Source of the DNA: Mesodorylaimus sp. YZB2_4
Lineage: Eukaryota > Nematoda > Enoplea > Dorylaimida > Dorylaimidae
Assembly: GCA_030248295.1 (NCBI GenBank)
Contig: JASANH010000720.1
Coordinates: forward strand, 186,001-250,000
DNA length: 64,000 bases
Reading direction: 5' to 3'
The position numbers were made by a program, and so were the translations under genes. The notes under the pieces are model-generated. The model had not been told where the DNA came from, did not search any database, and saw only the letters and a program-made list of their open reading frames with translations. Shown here one piece after another: positions 55,401 to 64,000 of this stretch; position 1 is the first letter of the stretch, and each line of letters opens with the position of its first letter.

Positions 55401-58400
55401 AGTATATACACGTACCTGCGGCATCGTAAGGCACTCAACCTCACAAGTCGAACGGTACGATTTGTTCCCTACTGTGCACCAGCAGACGCAAAGATGAGAC
55501 TGGCTAACGATAAGATACTAGCTAGAGGTTATCAGCACATGATGAACAGAGGCAAAACAAGAAAACCAGCCAGCATGGCCTGTTCGCATGTGAGATAGGC
55601 CTGGAAGGGCAAAGGTGAGCAGCGCACACAACATGATTGTCACGGCGCATACACTAGAATCTTATATGCCCTTCAGGGTAATATACCTATTTTCAGCACC
55701 AATTTTTTGATAGGTTTTTACGATTTCGCCCTTTGTTTTTATGTTTTTAATCGTTAACAAGTATGCGCATTATTGCATATTGTGCTTACCCAAAGAGAAA
55801 CCTAATAGTGGGTACTATTGTGCAGGAACATGTGTGTGCGGAGTGAACGCTGGACCTGTTTGAGATCCAAAACCCCCTGGATAGGACACTTTGTAAGTGA
55901 CAGCCTGGGAGGAGGGACGGAGGATTTAGGGCGTTATCAGGGTGCACGAATGCTGACCCGTTGTAGGTGTGTACAAATACATTCCGGCTGATCAGCAGAA
56001 ATTGAAGCAAGCCAGGTGCAAGATGTACGAGGCCGGGCTTGCGCTGGTCGTGCGAACTACTGAGGTTGTTCAGGACGTGCTGAAATGGTGAGTAGCTTTG
56101 CTTTCTAGGCTGCTGCTTCCTGCAAAGTTCTGTGCTCACAGAACAGGAATGAGATTTTGAGCTGAAAGATGGCTCAGATTGGAATCAAGAAACAGAAACA
56201 GAATGGAAGACATGAACTGACATGTGCGAGTGGGAAGGACTCAATGAGACTGCGTGATGCAGTACGCCCGCAAGTACACATGGCGTGTCGGCTCCCGATG
56301 TGCTGGACACCTTATGTCAGGGGAACGGGCTCGATTCCTGCTCGTGTTCATGCTTTCCATTGTGTTTGCGAAGTGTTCGAAACGACCTCAAGGTCGAGGT
56401 CAAGGTCAGAAATCTGTGCAAACCCTGATTTTCCGACCCTTGTCAAAAGTCAAGCTCGAGGTCGGAAAATTTTTTGGGCTTGGTCAAGGTCAGGCTCAGG
56501 TCAGAGGTGAAAAGCCCAAGACTTTCGAAAATTAGTTTGCGTTTAATGGATGAAATTGCAATATTTGTAGTAGTGTTAGAAATGACCTCAAGGTCAAGGT
56601 CAGAATTCTGTCAAAACTCTGATTGACCGACCCTTGGTCAAAGTCAGGGTCAAGGTCAGAAAATTTTTTGGGGTCTGGTCAAGGTCAGGGTCAGGTCAGA
56701 ATTCCTTACACCCGGTCAGAGTAGTCTGACAGCGAAAGAATGTAAATTTAGTGAAATGTTGGTGAAAACATTTCAAGCTCCCGCCTTCATGCGTGGGGAT
56801 CTGGGGTAGTTCTGCAGTTCTAAATCCCAAGGCATGTCCTAAATTCTAGGACAGTCCTGAGTCATTTCACAACCAGCTTGTGCCCCATCCTAGGACACCA
56901 AGCTGTCTTAAGTTTAGGACGACTTCGACCATGTCCTGAGACACTTTGTGGTTTCTTTATTTCCCAACACCGCTGCCATGCTGTCACTGCTTTTAGGGCA
57001 GGTTTTTTGGGCAGTAGCCTGTCTAGGGCAATCTTAGAGGGCCCTGTTATCGTGGCACTTTGCTTCAGCTCTCTCGACCTGCAACAACAGTTCTTTTTTA
57101 GCAGAACTGAAATTCTGTCGTCCTTTTCTAGCCATTGAGGCCAAAAAGGCAAGACAGAATGCCATCATCATCATTTTACTCCTTACCCAAGCAAATACAT
57201 GCACTTGACAGGAGGGAGACACGCAAAATTAATTAAAACTCCTATGCGTGGTAAAGTTACTAGCAAGTATTCTCCCATGGTACACAGTCCCGCAAAAGAG
57301 TCGCAAAACTCCGTTTGTAGGACTTAAAATTTTGACTTGTAATAACCAAATGATGTGGCTCACATAGTCGCCTACTAACATGACAGATGTGTGTAAATAT
57401 AAAAGAAGAATTCCCACATAATTAAACCCATGGTAAAGCTAATAAAATAAACTAGATTTGGCTCCTTTACAGTTCTCATATGAAGTGGACTAGCCTGCCT
57501 TAGCCAAGGAGTCCTCGTAAGACATGATAAAATACAAACACAAACCTCGATTTGTAATGGGTGCCCGGCTTATTTCCAGCGTGAAATTTTGTGGTCTGAT
57601 AAAATGTCTGGAGTCATCCTTCTTTACTGTAAAACAGGATGTGACATGAATAAGACACCTCTAGGACAGCTAATGTGACACGTACCCGCCAAAAATTGGG
57701 ATCTGATTGTTAAACTGGCCCCTGGTGATTGTGAGTCTTGTGCTATTGCAGTTATCTCCCTTGCCTAGTCCCCTACCACCCTAGCTGCGCGGACTACTGT
57801 GTGCCAGCGTAGTGTGGGCTTGCATTGGCTGCGGACACACACAAATCCATGGCCGCTTACAGCAGGGTAGAGCTCCTATTCTAGCAGGCCAGCATTGCGA
57901 TTGTTACGAACGATTAAGCTCCACGAGTACTGTATTTTTGAAATTCAATTGGTGAGAGCTTTTTTGTTTTCCCCAACTCCGTCGAAAACAGCTTTACATA
58001 TCTTTTTGAGCTTCATAAAAATTTAATTTGCATGTGAAATTTCACATAATGCAACGCAGGAAACTGTCAGCTGTACTAAGTTTTCTCGGTGAACAGACGA
58101 ACACAGAGAAGCTTTTTTGCTGGTGCCAATTAATCAATGTCAAAGTCAGAGGCAGAAAATACACAATTCCTCGCCAAGGTCAACTGTCAGGTCAGAAAAT
58201 TATTTGGTGCTGGTCAAGGTCAGGGTCAGGTCAGAAAATTTTTTCGAGGGTCGGTCAAGGTCAGGGTCAGTTCAGACAGTGAAAAACCCACGTCATTGGA
58301 ACACTAATTTGTAGCTAGTGGCAATTAAGCATAGCTGGATAACGAAGCCCCCCGCGTTCCTCTTGATGGCGCCGCATCAAATAGCATCTTGGTCACTTGT

Positions 58401-59438
58401 CGTTTTGTGCTGCAATGTAGCATCAGAACGTCTGGTCATCTTATTACAAGTGCAATACTTGGCGATCCCTCTGCTTCAGTTTACATCATCACAAAATGTA
58501 CAGACTACCAGAACTGTATGAATTTTTTCATACTGACTTAACGACGGCAGTGCCCCGTGCAGCTTACCTATGTAGCTCTGACGCAAACTAAATTCATCGC
58601 AGCTACAGTACGTGCAACACCTTGAGATACAATGCAGTGAAGTCTCTCTGTTCCAGCACCTGCACAGAATAGACAGTAACCTGCGTATGAAGCCCCGTGA
58701 GATAAGGCTGGCTATTGGGTCCAAGTAGGGTACGAATCCGTGCAGAGCAGGGGTAATAGTGTGTGCGCTATTACCCCTACATGGGAACTGTATGTGCAAC
58801 TAGGACAACCAGGCCGCGTATACTTATGAAGCGGGCTATGGACTTGACTGGGTGTTTGCCAAATACTGCGCCCAGTGGCATCGTAAAGGAGAGTCTACTG
58901 TATAATCACAGTCAGAGCTGTATCAGGTATCTAATCCAGATCGGGTGGGTAGCTCTGACCTAAAAATGCATTACATGTTTCTGGAAATATCTTTGGGACA
59001 AACACCACAAGCATACGGTAATGTGGGCTTGACTTTTCCACCTCCCTCAGCTGGTTATATTATCATCACACAGCAATAAGTACTGAACCATTGAACCTGT
59101 GACAGGCAGACAGGCCCCTACTACAACCATTTTCTGCTATGCAGTGCCCCCAGGTCTGCACCCAACCCCTCTGTCGACCTTTCAGGTACGTATTATGCGC
59201 CTTGGAATCGGACTGTATGGCACCCGTCGGGTCCAAGTTGCAGTGCTCGTTCGCCGATGACCGATTTACGGTTTACGCCAATTGTCATCGATACGATCAG
59301 TCCGTACTCAATTTGCTCCTGGCTAATCGCAATTCCTACAACAGCTACTACTGGACCAGTGGCATCGTGGACTTCTTCGATATCGCACGGGGCTTGGATT
59401 CGAAAGATGAAAGGAGTCAGTTGATGGAGTGCGTGTGA
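50736..59438 (+). CDS. DUF1647-like type II membrane glycosyltransferase-like protein, 5 exons, 458 aa
   Basis: Exons 50736-50846, 53262-53870, 54328-54610, 55967-56087 and 59186-59438 close to 459 codons including TGA. Exon 1 encodes a basic cytosolic end and a signal anchor ([30 protein letters not shown], about 20-36), so the rest should face the Golgi lumen. The core, [20 protein letters not shown] (from about residue 159), [10 protein letters not shown], then WYMDSSVQL (about 250), KYIPADQQ and [17 protein letters not shown], follows the order I know from nematode DUF1647 proteins, a glycosyltransferase-like family expanded in worms. Paired cysteines suggest disulphides. No substrate can be named. 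The introns contain foldback, SINE and AGGTCA-rich repeats. The exon 2 acceptor is taken as TTTTAGAG, which keeps phase. Confidence 0.85.
50871..51215. mobile_element. 345-bp foldback (MITE-like) element
   Basis: The left half begins CTGCCCGAGTCAGTGCTCG and continues TATGATGCTTTGGGTGTCAG. The right half is its imperfect inverse, ending CGGGCTCTGACTCGGGCAG. The arms match over more than 120 bp, including GTGACCCAGGG / CCCCAGGTCAC and ACTCATGCATCC / GGATGCATGCATGAGT. It starts 24 bp after the exon 1 donor of the DUF1647-like gene and would fold into a long hairpin in the pre-mRNA. Confidence 0.9.
52333..52690. repeat. Poly-C/poly-G low-complexity tract, about 350 bp
   Basis: Almost pure C runs, interrupted by short G runs and a few mixed bases, fill this stretch in intron 1 of the DUF1647-like gene. 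It begins right after a fragment of dispersed repeat D (52262-52320). Frames through it encode only Pro or Gly and are artefacts. Base-level accuracy is doubtful here. Confidence 0.95.
52750..52990 (+). repeat. SINE-B-related copy (tRNA-derived)
   Basis: The head GTGGTGCAGGCGGTTCGGC contains a box-A-like region, and CCCGGGTTCGATCCCCGGTG is an excellent T-arm/box B. The body has CGAGGTGCTCCGAGTGGAGA, close to GGAGGTGCTCCTAGTGGAGA at about 60314. No 3' acceptor stem matches, so it is not called a functional tRNA. Confidence 0.7.
53972..54096. mobile_element. 125-bp foldback element (intron 2)
   Basis: The left arm AGGCGCATTTATAGCCGACA plus AATTTCCTACTC (53972-54003) is mirrored by the right arm GAGTAGAAATTTTATCGACT plus ATAAATGCGCCT (54065-54096). 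The loop is about 60 nt. Confidence 0.88.
54630..54815 (-). repeat. SINE-A copy (tRNA-derived), best-preserved head
   Basis: In reverse complement, TGGTCGTGGCCTAGTTGGTT (box A) and AGGCGTCTGACTCTCACGC, then GGGAGGGCTCGACCCCCGCC (box B), then a body with CCCTCGAGTGCGCTGCATG and GGATAAAGTATGGCATGAC. It begins about 20 bp after the exon 3 donor. Confidence 0.8.
56270..56360 (+). repeat. tRNA-like SINE fragment
   Basis: CATGGCGTGTCGGCTCCCGA resembles a D-arm/box A, and GAACGGGCTCGATTCCTGCT resembles a T-arm/box B about 40 bp later. No acceptor stem pairs, so a tRNA-derived repeat is the better reading. Confidence 0.5.
56380..56710 (+). repeat. AGGTCA-rich repeat, two units (intron 4)
   Basis: Two adjacent diverged units each contain CTCAAGGTC.AGGTCAAGG-type runs, TTTTTTGGG..TGGTCAAGG and CAGG.TCAGGTCAGA. 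The nonamer TCAAGGTCA occurs about six times. A third related unit lies at 58135-58280. Confidence 0.85.
58135..58280 (+). repeat. AGGTCA-rich repeat, further unit (intron 4)
   Basis: It contains TGGTCAAGGTCAGGGTCAGG twice with AGAAAATTTTTTCGAGGG between them, the same pattern as 56380-56710. It holds at least two TCAAGGTCA nonamers. Confidence 0.85.
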
Positions 59439-61347
59439 AGTGGTACATGCACACTGCCCTGGGCGGGGAAATTGAAGGACTGAAGTTAATTCAGAGATAC
59501 TGTAGGTTTAGATTGAAAACATTTGAGGTTTCACATATTGCTTTTAATTATGATAAACATGCGGTGTGGATAATTATTTACTCGAGTACTTTGAAAGCTT
59601 TTACATTATTCGCTCTTCTACTTGCGATGGAATTCCTGTTGAAACCTTTCGATCGATATGTTGGCTGTAAGATTTCTGTGAACTTTACCAGACAGTTGGT
59701 TGAGCGATTTGTAATAATTTCGTGTTGATATCAGGTTTCGTGTCGATTACCGTATGTGTCAGAGCCATGGAGTTGGTCCTGAAACCCGTGGTCAGGGTCG
59801 TTGATCCCGCAATCCTTGGACCAGCAACCCTGATTGAAAGCCATTGTTAGACCTCCTCTAGAACCTGCAGTTCAGTAAGCCCATTCTCAAAGGAGACCCA
59901 GTCTTCAAAGGATTCGGTTATTTAGGAGTAGAGTACTAACAAATGAGCCTATCACGTACCATACATACAGACATACCCAAATAGTGGCTGCTTATGCGCA
60001 GGAACATACGCACAGTATACGCCACACCTGTTTGACTCCTGAAGCCCCTGGGCCGGACAATTTGTATTTTACAACCTGGGTGGGGGCTCCCAGCCTGCTG
60101 TGCTCTAGGACTCTTGCTCTGGCGCAGGATGTTAGTGGAGACGACAGAGGGATCTGTCGTGAGACTTGCTTTGACTCACCTCAAGCGGGTCAAATGGCGG
60201 ACGCCGAAGAATAGAGAAGCAGGACTGGTCAGGTCCTCGAAGACCAGTCGGGAGGACCCTCCCTTCTTGGCCAGTATCACCCTGGGATGCTGGTGCTGGC
60301 ACAGGACCCCGTGTGGAGGTGCTCCTAGTGGAGACACACAGAGAAACCCGCCGTGCGAGCTGGTCGCCTCACGGCCCAGCTTATTATCAGAACTGCTGGG
60401 CAAAACCAGTTGGAAGTTCCATGGGAACTGGGGCCATAAACAAGGGAAGATTGATCGAAATGATTGAACGCTTGATGACAGAATGAGTTGGATTCAATGA
60501 TTTGCTATTTCAGTCAGCTGCTTATGAATCCTCACTTGTATTCTCGGTTTGTGAAACATCAGTACCTATTTTATATTTGCAGTATCCCCCCCCCCAAAGT
60601 GTTTATCAGTATCTGTATGTCTGTGTGGAGTCTGACCTTCCCTCACCATAAAACTGACCATGAAAAACCACCCTGCTCAGCTGAGGCACCGAAACTGACT
60701 TTTACGAAGAAGCCAGGCTGAAAGTTGGGAGCGTATGGCGCAGGTGACCACTAGCAGTTACGTCATTTCTTCTTTTGGATTTTGTGTTGGGCCCTGTGCT
60801 TCCCAGTCCCCCACAGGACTTTAACCCGGTTTGCCTGTAGCCGGCCAGCAGTCATACAAGGGGGCCGCTGTCTAAGCTATTGTACAAGTACTTTTTGACA
60901 GGAATCATGTACGATTAACTCATAACTCGCTCAACCACTCCACACCCAGTTTTTATTACATGAAAAGAGCAGCCATACCAGCAATATTTGAATGAAATGC
61001 AATGCGAAAGTCATCTGGCAACATTCGATAACAAACTGATAAGAAACCAAATCTTAGAATCGTTCGACACATAGCACGTAAGGCAACAGTCAAGCTATCG
61101 TTTCAAAGAAAAACAAGCGACAAAAATCGATAGCATACTTCTATGCATAAGGCTATATTTGACTGACCTACAGTTTCATCCCCTCAACAAGCCACTGAAA
61201 AATCTATGAACACCTACGCAAATTAATCAAATTCACACTGCTTTTAACTCAGCCACTGGCACCACCAAGATCATCGGCCAACCTCTTATCCCACGCTATC
61301 ACCTACGAAACTCAATAGTCCCCCCACCTCAATCCGCCCATTACCAT
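59439..61347. other. Intergenic DNA between convergent DUF1647-like and Ro60 genes
   Basis: It contains a SINE-B-like fragment (about 60015-60165) and a fuller SINE-B body copy (60240-60440). No gene is recognised. Both flanking genes end toward this region. Confidence 0.5.
60240..60440 (+). repeat. SINE-B body copy
   Basis: It matches 46130-46310: TTGGCCAGTATCACCCTGGG, CTCCTAGTGGAGACACACAG, CCCAGCTTATTATCAGAACT and ACCAGTTGGAAGTTCCATGG. The tRNA-like head is lost or degenerate. Confidence 0.75.
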
Positions 61348-64000
61348 TTAAATCAATCCCAATATAAAATTGCGCATAACTTCGGGCGCCGCAGCATCGA
61401 ATCCAGCAACATCCAACATGAATGGATCGCTCGGGTCGGCAATGGTAAACTCAGTGGCCGTCATTCCCACCACGATCAATCGCGCATCACGAATTCCAGT
61501 CGCCGATCGATATCGCTTTAAGGCAACGTGCGGGTGTATCTTGCCAGCCCACGTTTCGTTGTCGGTCAACACCACAAACACATCGAATTCCTTCTTCTGC
61601 TGTTTCGCCCATAACATTGGCAAGGCGCAATCGGTACCCGCAAACGGCAGATCGCCCGTCTTCCTCAACACTTCCTCCAACGAATCTGTTTTCTCGATTT
61701 GAATGGGCATGAACTCGTCGCTGAATGCCATCACCTGGACCAACGGTTCGGTGCGCACATACAGCATGCACAAGGCCGCCGATGCAGCACGACACGAAAT
61801 CGATGATCCCATTATTCCCGACATCATCGATCCACTCACGTCTAACCCGATCAAAATACGTTTGCCAGTCGGCTCCACATTCTTGAACGACAGATAGAAC
61901 GATTCGTTCAACGCCTTCACAATGTCTTGATCGGGCGTCCATTTGAGTTTGCCTTTATCCCCGTGCCCAGAATTGTAAGTGTAATAAGCCAACAGCACAT
62001 TGAACGGGTGTATGCGAGCCTTCTTTAACATTTCTTCATTGGTCAGTCGTGATACGATCTTTCGCGACTCTTCCGATTTCTCTTTCAATAATTCGATCGA
62101 AGTCATCTTGGACAAATTTCGTAACATAGCCGTCATTGGCATTTCCTCCAATAACGCTTTCCAAACCAATTTCGAATTCAATAATTGAGTTGGCACGTGT
62201 TCACGAACCAATTTATACTTGTTTATCAATACTGCCGCCCCGATTTCATTCTCTTCTTTCAATAATAATTCGCTGGCTCGTACGTAGGCCAAAGCCGGGC
62301 TCAATTTACGTTTTTCGTCGAATTCTTTGTTCGTCTCCTTAGCTTCTTCACGTTTCAAATCGAAAACGGCTTCTAAGCCTTTCACGGCGTAAACGAACAA
62401 ATCTCGATGGTCCAACTTTTCAGGCAATTTCGGTGCTGGATGAGACAAACGCAGAAGATCGCGATGAGACCAATTGTTACGTTTCTTATATTTGGTGACA
62501 GCGATGGCCACTTCTTTCGGGTCCTTGTCCAAATACCAATTTCCAATTGCCGTACGATGACTACGACCCCATCCTGAAACAACCAAGTAGGTACATAATT
62601 GCAGGTTCGTGCCGTCCTGGTCTGGTTTCTCAAAAGCCCGAAAACTCGAAGCCCCGCTCCTCTAAGAGTTACCTATTTCAATTGATTCTGTGAGGATTTT
62701 AGATTATCCAGGATTACTCCTCGACTCCCTGTGCGTACTTTATGCATGGCACACATTAGATTCGCGGACTGCACAAGTCCCCACCTGATAAACCTCCCCT
62801 TGGTAGGTGAATTTCTAGCCGATTACCAAGCCTTGGGCCTTTTAAGCGTAGAGGGCCCTATCACCCCAGGCCTGGACCCAGATTCCTGATGCGATCTGGC
62901 TGATCCGCTTCAAAAAATAAAAGATCGATGGGGATGACGTAGTTGACACTGAGTTCTCACCAACCTGCTCTCTTCTCTGTCAGTCTACTCCAAACGACAC
63001 AAGAGAGCTGACCAGCGCCTAGAGCGGGACTAATGGCTGATTTGAGAGAAAAAAAGGACTTTTTATCCTAGTATGCCACACCTTATAATTCCCCAGCAGA
63101 TAAAGCGCAAAAAATTTCAGTTGCTGGTCCAGCTGATCGGATCGGATAGGGAGCCGATACACCCTTAGATCGGCGGATCGGTTCGGTCGATGCTTGATCT
63201 TACCGCCCCCTCCCCCCCAATTCCAGTGTACACCCATACCAGTTCAAACAGCAGCCCCCCTCCAAACGACTTACCAGTAGTTTTTCCTTTTCCGATCAAC
63301 TCGCAATACTCAACAAATTGAAAAACGTGCGTTGGTATGCGGCAAACTTTTGGAAACGATTCGTATGCGCGTCGACGTAATTCGGTTCGCGATTTCTGAT
63401 CCAGAACTTCGGTTGAAAAACGAGCGCATAATGCCAAAGCGAACAGGGTTGGGTTTTGTTTGGCGGCACGTCCCGATAAACTCATTTCTTCCAAAACTTC
63501 GATCACTTGCATTCCGCTGCCTGAAACAAAAGATCAATAATGCCTTCTTGAGCATCCGTGATCGAACGCGGGGAAACCTAATTGCAGGAAAGCTGCACAT
63601 CGGCATGTGTCAGCCACCACTTTGCCTAGAAAGATAATAGCCGCACCCTACACATCAGTTCCTTTAACATTTCCCACGCACACATTTCACAAAACTTTAA
63701 TGAACTTCTAAGACACTGACGCAAAAATTTCGGAACTGGAATGTGTAAGATTTGGAAATTTGGAACAGCTGAAGCAAAAAAGGCATTAAAAATTTATTAT
63801 GCAATACGCGCGGTTGTGACACTACAGTATGGCGTACAATAGTATCTAGCTACGGTACTGTGGTACCGATCGACTGTACTGCATCTGCTAAGAGACCTGT
63901 TGGCACAAATAGACTCACAGTTAGGGTACCCCAAGTTCCTCAAATCTCTAGCGCTGTTCCGGGAATACTTACCATTTTCTATCATTTTGACGATATGTTT
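61348..64000 (-). CDS. Ro60/TROVE RNA-binding protein, 5' partial, 3 exons in window
   Basis: Minus-strand exons 63973-64000 (cut by the edge), 63275-63520 and 61348-62573 close in phase to 499 residues plus TAA. The TROVE ring reads IVKMIENGSG, SLSGRAAKQNPTLFALALC, FPKVCRIPTHVFQFVEYC, SGWGRSHRTAIGNWY-type GWGR, VTKYKKRNNWSHRDLLRLSH and AYYTYNSGHG. The C-terminal von Willebrand A domain has an intact MIDAS: DVSGSM, the Thr in GTDCALPM, and the Asp in LTDNETWAG. Family members (about 540 aa; rop-1 in C. elegans) bind Y RNAs and misfolded small RNAs in RNA quality control. The N-terminal part is beyond the window. No Y RNA was recognised nearby. Confidence 0.93.

Noticed and set aside
63530..63640. 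Extra Ro60 exon encoding ITDAQEGIIDLL just upstream of 63520
   Set aside because: It would leave no donor before the acceptor at 63521, whereas the edge exon (KHIVKMIENG) joins GSGMQVI in phase and matches the family.

Overview
The window is eukaryotic and almost certainly from a nematode. The evidence is spliced genes with GT-AG introns, a seven-helix chemoreceptor with the FQ..N motif of the nematode Sra/Srab/Sre superfamily, a DUF1647-like membrane glycosyltransferase, a receptor guanylate cyclase, and two multi-copy neuropeptide precursors, one of which resembles the GGARAF-type peptides of C. elegans nlp-9/nlp-21. Gene density is low, introns run to about 3 kb, and there is much repeat DNA, so this is not a compact Caenorhabditis-like genome. 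I cannot name the species.

Layout. 1-771 (-): chemoreceptor, cut by the window edge. About 2.2-5.1 kb: small transposon remnants. 6531-18449 (+): complete 23-exon receptor guanylate cyclase, 1110 aa. 19688-29787 (+): complete 15-exon organic anion transporter (OATP/SLCO), 756 aa; its 2.9 kb tenth intron holds a decayed OTU-protease pseudogene and a SINE. 31415-32716 (+): intronless 433-aa neuropeptide precursor with tandem PPTTLPIM peptides. 37020-37832 (+): second precursor with 14 GGGRFTGF-type repeats. 41752-44816 (+): 3-exon UBTD1/2-like ubiquitin-domain protein, 434 aa. 50736-59438 (+): 5-exon DUF1647-like type II membrane protein, 458 aa, with repeat-filled introns. 61348-64000 (-): Ro60/TROVE protein, 5' partial.

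The exon models were built by hand. In each one the reading phase closes exactly from start to stop across all junctions, which strongly supports them. The receptor cyclase uses two GC-AG introns.

No operon-like arrangement is evident. The genes share a broadly nervous and sensory flavour (chemoreceptor, receptor cyclase, two peptide precursors), but a functional link is only inference. The most novel item is the PPTTLPIM precursor. Its copies are nearly identical as peptides but differ at synonymous sites, and its spacers carry a second possible peptide class ending in R-[L/V/I]-Gly-Arg. Repeat structures include a 66-bp perfect palindrome, two foldback elements, a TA-flanked inverted-repeat element, two tRNA-derived SINE families, AGGTCA-rich intronic arrays, a roughly 350-bp poly-C tract and a window-wide excess of the heptamer TACTGTA.
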